Positions 1-7,390 of a stretch of 13,166 nt of DNA are shown in pieces. The stretch covers positions 1 to 13,166 of the forward strand of contig DNWZ01000287.1 of the NCBI GenBank assembly GCA_003506095.1, written 5' to 3'. This DNA is from Planctomycetaceae bacterium. Its GTDB lineage: Bacteria; Planctomycetota; Planctomycetia; Pirellulales; Pirellulaceae. A program made the position numbers and the translations under genes. The notes under the pieces are model-generated. The model saw only the letters and a program-made list of their open reading frames with translations. It was not told the DNA's origin and searched no databases. Within the stretch, counting starts at the first letter, position 1; every line of letters begins with the position of its first letter.

Positions 1-22
1 CGTCTCATCAACGTCTCATCAA
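1..22. repeat. 11-bp tandem direct duplication at the stop codon of the PSCyt gene
   Basis: The 11-mer cgtctcatcaa occurs twice back to back at the left edge of the window, and three more bases (cgt) of a third copy follow. On the minus strand the duplication spans the last codons of the large secreted protein. The TGA stop arises because the second copy is read in another frame. The array starts at base 1, so further copies may lie outside the window. Confidence 0.75.
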
Positions 23-3000
23 CGTTTCGTCCAGGTTCAACAACACGTTTGCAATCGTTGTCCAGGCGGCCATTTCGATTGCATCAGCGCCATCGGCAAG
101 CGGTCCTAGCGGATCGGTGGCAAGCTTCATCGCCTGTTCGGGCTGCTTGCTCAATTCATCATAAGACTGCTGATAAAGTTCGACCAACCGATCGATCTCC
201 TGGGTTTCCGCTGGTCTGGCTAAACAGAGCCGAAAACCATATTCCATTCGCTGGCGAAGATCGGTCGACGAACCTCCGACGATTCGCCGCGCCAGTCCCT
301 GTGCAGCTTCCACAAACACCGGGTCGTTCAATGTCACCAACGCTTGCAACGGCGTATTGGATCGGCCACGTCGCAGCGTACAAACTTCGCGATTGGGGGC
401 ATCGAAAGTCGACATCGAAGGATATGGGTTGGATCGTCGCCATGTCGTATAGAGAGCTCGCCGATAACGATCCTCCCCAGCGCTAGTTTTCCAATCGATG
501 CCGCTGCCGAATGCCGCACTCAGACCGGTGGACGGTTGAGGTGGGTTGACCGGTGGGCCATGCATCTTTTCGCTCATCAATCCGGCAACATACAAGGCTT
601 GGTCGCGAATCGCTTCGGCGGCCAGGCGGAATCGTGGCCCTCGGGCCAACAAACGGTTGTCAGGATCGATTTCGTAAAGGTCTGGTGTAACGTGCGACGA
701 TTGCCTATAGGCCGCCGACATTACCAATTGTTTCACTAATGCTTTGGTATCCCAATCGAGCCGAATCAATTCGGTCGCTAACCAATCGAGCAACTCCGGA
801 TGGGAGGGCAATTCACCCTGCGAACCGAACTCCTCACTGGTCGCGACGATTCCCGTTCCGAACAATCGTTCCCAATAAAGATTCGCGATCACTCGCGGCG
901 TTAACGGATTGTTTTCATCAATCAGCCACTTAGCCAGCGCCATGCGATCGGCGGGACCATCCGCGGGTAAAGGGTGAAAGATTTCGGGTGTGCCAGGCTG
1001 GACCTCATCACCAAGGCTCATAAAGTTTCCGCGGAGCTGGATCCGGGTCTTGCGGCGTTTTGTTTCGGCCACTTCACGCAGCACCGGCACCGTAATCGGT
1101 TTGATGTTTGCAAGATTTGTGGCGATCTCCGCAGCACGCTTTCGTTGGTTGGCCAGCGATGGCGTGATGCTCAAGAAATGATTGTCGATCGCTTTAACCT
1201 GAGCATCATTGCGCTGGTCAGTCGGCGCTGAAACAGCAGTCAATACTTCGGGCGGTGTCGACGCCCAAGGGATCACGCGGGCATCGGAGGTTGCCGACAA
1301 CTGGAACCTGCCGACAGTGTGCCGAAGGTGCGGCGATTTCTGCTCGATGGTCAGATTCACCAAACCGCCGCTAGGGATTTCGCTCTCTGGCGACAGCACC
1401 AGCACCAATCGATGCGGCTTGCCGGCTTGTCCACCGACGGCCCAGCCGTGTGAGGACTTGGTTTTGTCAGTCATCGGTTGCAGCACCGACGAGGCGTCAA
1501 AGCCGGACTGGTTGTAGTCGGCGATCGCTCGTGAGAACTTCAGCGGTTGTGGGCCACCGGTTGCCAGTTCAACGCTCGGCTTGGGCGGTTCAGCAACCGT
1601 TTGCTCCCAAACCGTTTTTCGATCATCACTGAGTACTAAGATTCGAAAATCTTTTATCCTTTCTACCGTCCCCTCATCGGTTCGGTTCCAAACGACAATG
1701 CGATCGATCGCCTGCGGAGACTGCAAATCGAGTTCCCACCAGGGGTCATCGGATACTTCTGTATGAGTTGTCGACTTGGCGACCACATAACGACCGTCTG
1801 TATTGCCATCGATCGCAAGTTCCGCTGGTCCGTCGAATCCGGTTGAACTTTGTGTCGCTTTACCGAGTGTTGCAATGTTTTTATCGCCTGAACTAACTTC
1901 CACCTCGGCGAGCGAAAGCATTCGTTGTTTGCCGGGCAATTCGATCCGCACAAACCGTCCCGTGGGCGAAGCGGAATCGGGCGGTGTGATGGTCGCTGAA
2001 ACCTGAGTGATCACGAAATTACCGCCGCTGTGACCAGGGCCGCCTGAGGGCAAAGATTCGTGGGGTAACGTTTCCAGTGAAATGGCGCGGGCATCCGAAT
2101 GGATTGACGTTGTCACACGATAGATGTCGGTGTCGGCGGCTTTGGAAACCGATACGATTCCGCCGTCGACCACCATTTCATTGTTGCTGTCGTTTGAAAC
2201 CGCTTGCACCGAAAGTGGCGACCAAGCCAAGTCGCGTGGAAAATTGTTGATCCACAGGTCTCGCTCTGCAACTAACTCCGGTGTGAATGTCGCCAGCGTC
2301 TGCTTTATCAGTTCAGCCTCGGCTTCTAATTGCGACTTCAGACTTTCTTGTTCCGCAGTGTAAACAGCGTGCAATGGCGATTCATCGCGACGATCGGCGT
2401 CTTCGGTGTTATTAAGGATCGCGAATACTTTGAAGTACTCCTCGTGTGTGATCGGGTCGTACTTATGCGAATGGCACTGGGCGCAGGCCATTGTGGTGCC
2501 CATCCAAACCGCGAGTGTTGTATTCACGCGATCGACCACCGCGGCATTGCGGAACTCCTCGTCGTCGGTCCCGCCTTCGCTGTTGGTCATCGTGTTGCGA
2601 TGAAACGCGGTGGCGATCAACTGTTCGTCAGTCGGATTGGGCAGCAGATCACCGGCGAGTTGTTCGATCGTAAATTGGTCGAACGGTTTATTGTCGTTGA
2701 TCGATTGAATCACGTAATCGCGATACAGCCAAATCGTGCGCATCGGATCATCAGCGTAACCGGCTGAATCGGCATAGCGTGCGAGGTCCAACCATAATCG
2801 CGCCCAATGTTCGCCATAAGATTTCTTGGCCATCAAACGATCGACCCATTTCTCATAGCTCGATGGATCAGGGTCTGAGACAAACTCGTCGACTTCCTCG
2901 ATCGTCGGCGGGATGCCGGTCAGGTCGAGCGATAGCCTTCGAATCAAGGTGTAACGATCAGCAACTTCGCGGGGCGACAACCCTTCACGCTGCAGTCGCT

Positions 3001-3493
3001 GAAGAATGAAGTGGTCGATCGGGTTGAGCGGCCAGTGTGCCCCGTTGACCGGAGCGACTTCGGGAACGGTCGGGCGAGCTGGCGGAACGTAACTCCAGTG
3101 CTGGGCATAATTCGCGCCGCTGGCGATCCAGCGGCGCAGCAGATCGACTTCGGCCGGGGTCAGTGGCCTACCGCTGCCCGGCGGCGGCATCCGATCGCTG
3201 TCGTCGGTCGATGTCACGCGGTCCAGCAAGGTGCTGGCGTCGATGTCGCCCGGGGCAATCGCGACGTGCCCACCTAGGTCGGCCATCGCACCTTCGCGGG
3301 TGTCGACCCTCAGTCCGTCGATACCACCCTGGCGTTCGGCTTCATCCGGGCCGTGACAGAAAAAACACTGGTTCGAAAGGATCGGTTTGATGTCGCGATT
3401 GAAGTCGATTTCGTCAGCGGCGGTCGCCAACTGAAATCCGATCGAAACGATGAAAAGCGACGTGTAAAGCAGACGAATGGAGGGGGGAAACAT
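8..3493 (-). CDS. Secreted planctomycete cytochrome-like protein, PSCyt1-DUF1549-(F5/8C-like)-DUF1553
   Basis: This encodes an exported protein of about 1161 residues with the planctomycete-specific PSCyt1/PSCyt2/PSD1 architecture. Numbered from this ATG, a signal peptide covers roughly residues 1-26 (hydrophobic core, ending ATAADE). A c-type haem-like CFFCH motif lies at 43-47. The DUF1549 block spans about 130-360 and contains a second CxxCH (CAQCHSH) at 337-341. Residues about 505-635 resemble an F5/8 type C or fucolectin carbohydrate-binding fold (LAIDGNTDGRY, PWWELDL, IVVWNRTD). The C-terminal DUF1553 block (NPLTPRVIANLYWERLFG, NTPLQALVTLNDPVF) runs almost to the end. The ATG at 3493 is preferred because it begins the signal peptide and follows a purine-rich GAGGA; an in-frame start 42 bases upstream (3535) lacks this logic. 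Such proteins are often paired with a DUF1501 gene, which would lie off the left edge. Role in polysaccharide breakdown or surface redox chemistry is inferred; the catalytic activity is unknown. Confidence 0.93.
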   Translation of the reverse strand: MFPPSIRLLYTSLFIVSIGFQLATAADEIDFNRDIKPILSNQCFFCHGPDEAERQGGIDGLRVDTREGAMADLGGHVAIAPGDIDASTLLDRVTSTDDSDRMPPPGSGRPLTPAEVDLLRRWIASGANYAQHWSYVPPARPTVPEVAPVNGAHWPLNPIDHFILQRLQREGLSPREVADRYTLIRRLSLDLTGIPPTIEEVDEFVSDPDPSSYEKWVDRLMAKKSYGEHWARLWLDLARYADSAGYADDPMRTIWLYRDYVIQSINDNKPFDQFTIEQLAGDLLPNPTDEQLIATAFHRNTMTNSEGGTDDEEFRNAAVVDRVNTTLAVWMGTTMACAQCHSHKYDPITHEEYFKVFAILNNTEDADRRDESPLHAVYTAEQESLKSQLEAEAELIKQTLATFTPELVAERDLWINNFPRDLAWSPLSVQAVSNDSNNEMVVDGGIVSVSKAADTDIYRVTTSIHSDARAISLETLPHESLPSGGPGHSGGNFVITQVSATITPPDSASPTGRFVRIELPGKQRMLSLAEVEVSSGDKNIATLGKATQSSTGFDGPAELAIDGNTDGRYVVAKSTTHTEVSDDPWWELDLQSPQAIDRIVVWNRTDEGTVERIKDFRILVLSDDRKTVWEQTVAEPPKPSVELATGGPQPLKFSRAIADYNQSGFDASSVLQPMTDKTKSSHGWAVGGQAGKPHRLVLVLSPESEIPSGGLVNLTIEQKSPHLRHTVGRFQLSATSDARVIPWASTPPEVLTAVSAPTDQRNDAQVKAIDNHFLSITPSLANQRKRAAEIATNLANIKPITVPVLREVAETKRRKTRIQLRGNFMSLGDEVQPGTPEIFHPLPADGPADRMALAKWLIDENNPLTPRVIANLYWERLFGTGIVATSEEFGSQGELPSHPELLDWLATELIRLDWDTKALVKQLVMSAAYRQSSHVTPDLYEIDPDNRLLARGPRFRLAAEAIRDQALYVAGLMSEKMHGPPVNPPQPSTGLSAAFGSGIDWKTSAGEDRYRRALYTTWRRSNPYPSMSTFDAPNREVCTLRRGRSNTPLQALVTLNDPVFVEAAQGLARRIVGGSSTDLRQRMEYGFRLCLARPAETQEIDRLVELYQQSYDELSKQPEQAMKLATDPLGPLADGADAIEMAAWTTIANVLLNLDETLMRR

Positions 3494-3528
3494 GCGGAGG
3501 GAGTCCTCGATGGTGAAACATCCGAAAA

Positions 3529-3547
3529 CCGGCATTGAGATTGCCGG
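3529..3547 (-). other. Hairpin in the 5' leader of the PSCyt gene
   Basis: CCGGCA and TGCCGG form a perfect 6-bp stem around a 7-base loop. On the minus strand it is followed by TTTT. It lies just downstream of the predicted transcription start, so it would sit at the very 5' end of the PSCyt mRNA. It could instead act as a weak terminator for the upstream GNAT gene. Either role is inference. Confidence 0.45.
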
Positions 3548-3551
3548 CTCG

Positions 3552-3560
3552 ATTGTACCA
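3552..3560 (-). promoter_or_regulatory. Extended -10 promoter for the PSCyt gene
   Basis: On the minus strand the sequence reads TGG-TACAAT, an extended -10 (TGn) with five of six consensus -10 bases. No good -35 lies at 16-18 bases; a TTGCGG is 20 bases upstream, too far for a normal spacing. Transcription would begin near 3545, leaving a leader of about 50 bases before the ATG at 3493. Confidence 0.5.
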
Positions 3561-3645
3561 GAAAAGAGACGTTACCACCGCAAAAACTACCCCTAACTTG
3601 TCGGACAAAGTCGGAACGTAGGCATTGGCGTCATTGGGACGCGTT

Positions 3646-4086
3646 CTAACCGCGCTCGGGTTGGACGTTTTCAGGCTTTTCAGGACTTGTGCGTGGGATG
3701 TACCAGCAGGAATCATGGGCGATCATGCCGATGTGGCCGTAGTAGGTGCGTGCCTTGGGGGCGGCCAGAAGCACCAGGGACGTTTGCAGTCCTGCGGCGA
3801 GGTGCGTTTGTCGAATCAGTTCGCGACCGATCCCGCGTCGCTGGTAGGCTTCGTCAACCGCCAGGTCCGAAAGGTAGGTGCAATAAACGAAATCGGTAAT
3901 CGCGCGCGAGACACCGACCAATCGCCCTGCATAGCGGGCGGTGACAATCACCGAAGCGTTTTCGAGCATCGATTGAATCAGCTCTGGACGATCGACTGGC
4001 CGTCGCTCGGCTAGGGTCGATCGATGCAAGACGTCAACGAACTCGGCTGACGTCAAGTGCGGTTCGATCGAGTATTTGAATAACAT
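3646..4086 (-). CDS. GNAT family N-acetyltransferase
   Basis: This small protein of about 146 residues is a GNAT-fold acyl-CoA-dependent N-acetyltransferase; its substrate is unknown. The acetyl-CoA-binding motif A is visible as YLSDLAVDEAYQRRGIGREL, carrying the R-x-G-I-G-R pyrophosphate loop, and a C-terminal LAAPKARTYYGHIGM matches the motif B region, where a tyrosine commonly acts as general acid. The first in-frame start is GTG at 4095; the ATG at 4086 is chosen as the commoner start. Neither has a clear Shine-Dalgarno. The gene begins 55 bases after the stop of the MfnE-like kinase on the same strand with no T-tailed hairpin between them, so it may be the last gene of that operon. Nothing in the sequence ties it to methanofuran chemistry. 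Confidence 0.85.
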   Translation of the reverse strand: MLFKYSIEPHLTSAEFVDVLHRSTLAERRPVDRPELIQSMLENASVIVTARYAGRLVGVSRAITDFVYCTYLSDLAVDEAYQRRGIGRELIRQTHLAAGLQTSLVLLAAPKARTYYGHIGMIAHDSCWYIPRTSPEKPENVQPERG

Positions 4087-4141
4087 AATCAGCACATTAA
4101 AAGTGTAGACTCAGAGTCCGCTCGGGCTTCGTCATGCCCCG

Positions 4142-4753
4142 TTACTTAGGTTCGGTCCATCGCAATTCAATAACTTCGACTCGGTGTGGATCGATCATGG
4201 TTGGCAGCAAGGGATCGACGATGCCGCGGCGCGCGGCTTCCCTGAGGTCGATGTTTTCAGGGATGTTACAAGACTTTAGTAACACCAGTTGATCCGCATC
4301 GATCTTCTGGGCCAAAAGCGCGGCGATACTGTCGCTGGTCGCTTGCCAATCGCACGGCAAACAGTCACCACTGTCGCGATGATAAAACGCGTCGGGAAGG
4401 ATCGCGAAGCGGCCTACGGCGGTTGTGGATTGGCGATGCGAGTTGAAAGATGCTTGCGATCCGATGATGGAGCAGTTGGGAACCAAGCTCGCCACGATCT
4501 CACCCGTGTGACGCAGCGCGGCAACACATTGCCAATGCAGCGAGACAGGGTCGAGGCCGTGGACCGCATCCAGTTGGCGAAAGGCATCGATCATCGCTCC
4601 GCCACCGACAATGAGATTCACTTGCGCGGCCGGTTGGCCTGCCAACCGCCGGTCCAGCCATTCTGCGATCGCCGGTCCAAGACCAGGCCTGGTCAACAGA
4701 CTGCCGCCGACCTTGACGACCAGTTTGAAAACCTTTTCCTCATGCGGGCTCAC
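4142..4753 (-). CDS. mfnE: Amino acid kinase family protein, MfnE-like aminomethylfuran-phosphate kinase
   Basis: This 203-residue protein belongs to the amino acid kinase (carbamate/uridylate kinase) superfamily. The signatures are KVGGSLL near residues 14-20, the glycine loop VGGGAMID at 49-56, CDWQATSDSIAALLA at 134-148 and VLLKS at 157-161. In methanogens MfnE phosphorylates aminomethylfuran-methyl phosphate to its diphosphate, the activated partner for methanofuran assembly; this assignment rests on family type plus the immediately upstream MfnF-like and MfnD-like genes. The frame stays open upstream to 4939, but the GTG at 4753 is chosen because GTGA there overlaps the TGA of the preceding gene by four bases, a standard translational-coupling arrangement, and because family homology begins just after it. 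The extra upstream residues look like out-of-frame readthrough of the neighbour. Another small-molecule kinase of the family is the main alternative. Confidence 0.8.
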   Translation of the reverse strand: MSPHEEKVFKLVVKVGGSLLTRPGLGPAIAEWLDRRLAGQPAAQVNLIVGGGAMIDAFRQLDAVHGLDPVSLHWQCVAALRHTGEIVASLVPNCSIIGSQASFNSHRQSTTAVGRFAILPDAFYHRDSGDCLPCDWQATSDSIAALLAQKIDADQLVLLKSCNIPENIDLREAARRGIVDPLLPTMIDPHRVEVIELRWTEPK

Positions 4754-5811
4754 CGCGCCGCACCTGCGGTTTGCAACTGCTGGCGTGATTTGACCAGCAG
4801 TTTTGCGCACGCCAGCGCCGGGCCGACTCGCGACAGTTCGGGGCCCAGGCGATCGGCCAACCGCTCGATGCGAATCGATGACGACCGGGCCAACGACGCC
4901 GAAAGAAAATACTCTGCGGTATGCCCCGAAAGAATCCAACGATTGCGATGCGACAGCGGTTGACTGGCAATCGCTGCGGTGATGATCGCCGATGCAGAAT
5001 CGACCACTGATGAAGCGATCGCATGAGCGTCATTGAGTGTGATGCCCCGATGGTCCAGCCCGATCATGCGTGCCAAGCGATTGATGGCGGCGGCGATGGT
5101 TCGCGGCCCGCCATCGCTGGTCATGCGGTCCTCGGGCGACTCGTTGCACCACCCCAGAACAAGGGCACAATCGTCTGTCGTGGCGAACACTTCTCGCATC
5201 ACGGGGACATTTTTGCCGCGAAATGGCAACTGGGAAACGAGCGCACAAACCGGCGTGCGACCGCCACCGATGTAGACCAATTCGCTGGCAACGAGTCGAT
5301 CGAAATCGGTTTGCGATGGGGTGGAAACAATCGCCGGTGAGATGGGGATGATATCGGTCGTCGTGCTGCCAATGTCGATCAATAACGCCGGCGAGTCGAT
5401 CTCTTGTGCCACCCAGTTTGCTAGTGCGTGCCAATTCGCTGAAGCGACTTGATCGGGGTCCGCCAGCACTTCGTCAATCGTTAAGAATCGACCGGCAACG
5501 CTGTAAAACACGACGTCGTTACAACCGACTTCCGCAGCCGCAACGACCGCTTGCTTGGCGATGTGCTTAACGCCAATTTGGCGATCGAAAAACGCGTCGG
5601 CCATCTCACCCGTCATCGTCACGGCCCAGCAATCGCTGGGGCCAAACGTTCGTGCGATTGCCACCAGCGATTCAGCCAGATCATGGGGGCGCTGCCACAT
5701 CGGGAAGAAGATCGAATCGGATTGGCCCGAATCGGTGGCCGCTTTGATGTTCGCACCTCCGATATCAAAACCCAATACACCCGCAGCAAGGCGAGACCCT
5801 GTGTCAAACAT
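4750..5811 (-). CDS. mfnF: H4MPT-linked C1 transfer pathway protein, MfnF-like methanofuran-core synthase
   Basis: This 353-residue protein has the ASKHA-type nucleotide-binding layout of the hydantoinase/oxoprolinase-like family associated with H4MPT-linked C1 genes. It shows DIGGANIKAA at residues 16-25 (phosphate 1), TMTGEMADAF at 65-74, LLIDIGSTTTDIIP at 143-156 (phosphate 2), YIGGGRTPVCAL at 180-191 and ILSGHTAEYFL in the C-terminal third. In methanogens MfnF condenses the aminomethylfuran diphosphate with gamma-glutamyltyramine to build the methanofuran core. The ATG at 5811 is preferred over the upstream in-frame start at 5874: it overlaps the end of the ATP-grasp gene by eight bases (ATGTTTGA), and the conserved fold starts shortly after. 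The gene is sandwiched between MfnD-like and MfnE-like genes, so three steps of one pathway are coupled. The substrate in this organism is inferred. Confidence 0.87.
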   Translation of the reverse strand: MFDTGSRLAAGVLGFDIGGANIKAATDSGQSDSIFFPMWQRPHDLAESLVAIARTFGPSDCWAVTMTGEMADAFFDRQIGVKHIAKQAVVAAAEVGCNDVVFYSVAGRFLTIDEVLADPDQVASANWHALANWVAQEIDSPALLIDIGSTTTDIIPISPAIVSTPSQTDFDRLVASELVYIGGGRTPVCALVSQLPFRGKNVPVMREVFATTDDCALVLGWCNESPEDRMTSDGGPRTIAAAINRLARMIGLDHRGITLNDAHAIASSVVDSASAIITAAIASQPLSHRNRWILSGHTAEYFLSASLARSSSIRIERLADRLGPELSRVGPALACAKLLVKSRQQLQTAGAAR

Positions 5812-6826
5812 TTTCAACCTGGTTTTCGCCGACCCAAACGTGGCCGTCGCGAGTCCAGCGAACTTCGTCAGCACCAGTCTTGCATTGCACCGGCCCGGTT
5901 TCCAGCCCGAGCAAACGCGCCCCGAGATTGCCCGCGATCATTTGGCGAAGTCCCACGTAGGACGTCGTCAAACGTGGATTGATTTCGATCACCACATCGC
6001 CGCCCGCATCCGAGCCCATGACCATGTCCAGGCCGATAAAACCGCGTGCGTTCGGCGGCATCGCAGCGATTGCACACTGCGCGAGCGCCGCAGCTCGCCG
6101 CTGGTAATCGTCCGGCAAAGGCCCGCAACCACCACGGTACTCGCAATTTTCAATCGAAATATCCTGCGACACCGCAGGCAGGACGATCAAGTTGCCGCCG
6201 TTGACAATCACAGAAACCGAGATCGGCATTCCAGGCACATAGCCCTGCACTAAATCGTTATCACAGGCCGAGTTCATTGCTGATTCCAAATCGTCGAACA
6301 GCGAAATCGATTCGGTCCCGCATCCGTCACGTGGCTTGACGATGAAACGTTCACACATTTTTAAACGCGTCGCCGAACGATGGTCGCTGGGCAGAAACGT
6401 CACCGGATGCGGAACTCCGGCCGACAAAAGAACCCGCGCGGTCTGCTGTTTGTCGCTGGCGACTCGCAAAAAGTCGCCCGAAGCAGCGATCACATCGACA
6501 TTGGCAGCACGCAACATCCCCACCGCCTTGGCCAGAATGCCGTCTTTTTCCGGAGCGATCACGATTGCAGCGTCGCACCCCTGAGCCGCTTTGGCCCATT
6601 GAGCCCAAATTGATTCGTCGGGATTGAAGTCAAACGTCTCACAAACTGGCAAACGTGGGCCAAAGCGTCGGTCGATGGGAATACAGACCGACGCGACACG
6701 GGCCAAGTCCTCAGCCAACGCCGACAACATCGCGGCACCTTCGTGCCGCAACGAATCGCCGACCGTTTCAATTCGCTGGGTGCCGAATCCGCCACCACAG
6801 ACGAACTCGCCAAGAAAGACCTTCAT
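5804..6826 (-). CDS. mfnD: ATP-grasp ligase, MfnD-like tyramine/tyrosine-glutamate ligase
   Basis: This 340-residue protein is an ATP-grasp carboxylate-amine ligase. Visible hallmarks are the nucleotide-binding FIVKPRDGCGTESI near residues 161-174, the acidic GFIGLDMV near 262-269, and the metal-binding EINPRLTTSYVGLR near 281-294, giving Asp-Glu-Asn ligands. The N-terminus (VFLGEFVCGGG) is glycine-rich. MfnD in methanogens joins L-glutamate to tyramine, and it too is an ATP-grasp enzyme; because methylofuran of Methylorubrum extorquens is reported to carry tyrosine, the bacterial acceptor may be tyrosine. The assignment depends strongly on the adjoining MfnF-like and MfnE-like genes. GTG at 6829 and ATG at 6826 are adjacent starts; AAAGG 8 bases before the ATG favours the ATG. 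No convincing promoter was found in the 145 bases upstream. Other ATP-grasp chemistry, such as glutamyl tailing of H4MPT, is the alternative. Confidence 0.77.
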   Translation of the reverse strand: MKVFLGEFVCGGGFGTQRIETVGDSLRHEGAAMLSALAEDLARVASVCIPIDRRFGPRLPVCETFDFNPDESIWAQWAKAAQGCDAAIVIAPEKDGILAKAVGMLRAANVDVIAASGDFLRVASDKQQTARVLLSAGVPHPVTFLPSDHRSATRLKMCERFIVKPRDGCGTESISLFDDLESAMNSACDNDLVQGYVPGMPISVSVIVNGGNLIVLPAVSQDISIENCEYRGGCGPLPDDYQRRAAALAQCAIAAMPPNARGFIGLDMVMGSDAGGDVVIEINPRLTTSYVGLRQMIAGNLGARLLGLETGPVQCKTGADEVRWTRDGHVWVGENQVENV

Positions 6827-6971
6827 CACCGATACCTTTGCAAAACCGATTTCGATACCGACCCCTTAATTTGACAACTGAACTAACTGCACGCAACCTC
6901 ACGGTGAGATTCATCGCAGCAAACAGCAAGCCAGTGGCCAAATCGACGCCCAAAAAACGGCAGACAGCGAA

Positions 6972-7292
6972 TCAGAAAATCCCCAACTGGTCGCGAGCAT
7001 CTTCCGTCATCATCTCTTGATTCCAGGGCGGGTCCATCACCACTTGAACATTCACCTGGTCGACCTCCGGAAAGGAGGACGCGGCGGCCTTCGTGCCAGC
7101 GACCAATTGCGGCCCCGCTGGGCACATCGGACTGGTCAACGTCATCTTCACATGAACATCATGGCGACCGTCTTCCTTCGGCTCGCCAATATTAACAACA
7201 TACACCAACCCAAGATCAACAATGTTGATGTAAAGCTCGGGATCGATCACTTGCTTGAGTGCCTCTCGCACCTGGTCTTCGGTCAACGCCAT
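6972..7292 (-). CDS. MIP18/DUF59 family Fe-S assembly factor (SufT-like)
   Basis: This 106-residue single-domain protein belongs to the MIP18/DUF59 (SufT/PaaD-like) family that helps mature iron-sulfur proteins in the cytoplasm. The family hallmarks are the N-terminal DPEL followed by NIVDLGLVY (residues about 17-31) and the TLTSPMCPAGPQL block containing the single conserved cysteine, C57. The C-terminal VVMDPPWNQEMMTEDARDQLG matches the family end, so the gene is complete. The start ATG has no close Shine-Dalgarno; GGAG lies 12 bases away. It follows the SufR-like regulator on the same strand, but a terminator and a possible promoter separate them, so it is probably transcribed mainly from its own start. 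The context supports Fe-S homeostasis. It could also serve a specific client enzyme rather than the general SUF machinery. Confidence 0.9.
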   Translation of the reverse strand: MALTEDQVREALKQVIDPELYINIVDLGLVYVVNIGEPKEDGRHDVHVKMTLTSPMCPAGPQLVAGTKAAASSFPEVDQVNVQVVMDPPWNQEMMTEDARDQLGIF

Positions 7293-7311
7293 GGAAGGTA
7301 AAAACTCCGGG

Positions 7312-7341
7312 AATATTCAAAAAATTGAGTCGTTTAGTCAA
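7312..7341 (-). promoter_or_regulatory. Candidate promoter of the DUF59 gene
   Basis: On the minus strand TTGACT (-35, five of six consensus bases) is followed after 18 bases by AATATT (-10, four of six). Transcription would start about 20 bases before the ATG at 7292. The -35 overlaps the T-run of the upstream terminator. Confidence 0.4.
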
Positions 7342-7366
7342 AAAAAGTCTGGCCGCTGGTGGCCAG
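7340..7366 (-). terminator. Rho-independent terminator after the SufR-like gene
   Basis: Read on the minus strand, CTGGCC and GGCCAG form a perfect 6-bp GC-rich stem with a 6-base loop, followed after two bases by seven T. It lies about 25 bases beyond the SufR-like stop codon and ends that transcript before the DUF59 gene, at least partially. Confidence 0.7.
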
Positions 7367-7390
7367 TATCGAACAATCGCGTTAACGGGA

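Noticed and set aside
49..3538. Many plus-strand open frames opposite the large PSCyt gene
   Set aside because: They are arginine-, serine- and cysteine-rich antisense shadows without family motifs; the minus frame is continuous and homologous over its whole length.
4754..4939. N-terminal extension of the MfnE-like kinase
   Set aside because: It overlaps the MfnF-like gene in another frame and has no kinase-like content; the GTGA overlap start fits.
6827..6971. Promoter of the methanofuran-type operon
   Set aside because: TTGTCA with a poor -10 at 15 bases, and TTGCGT with AAATTA at 18, are both too weak to call by eye.
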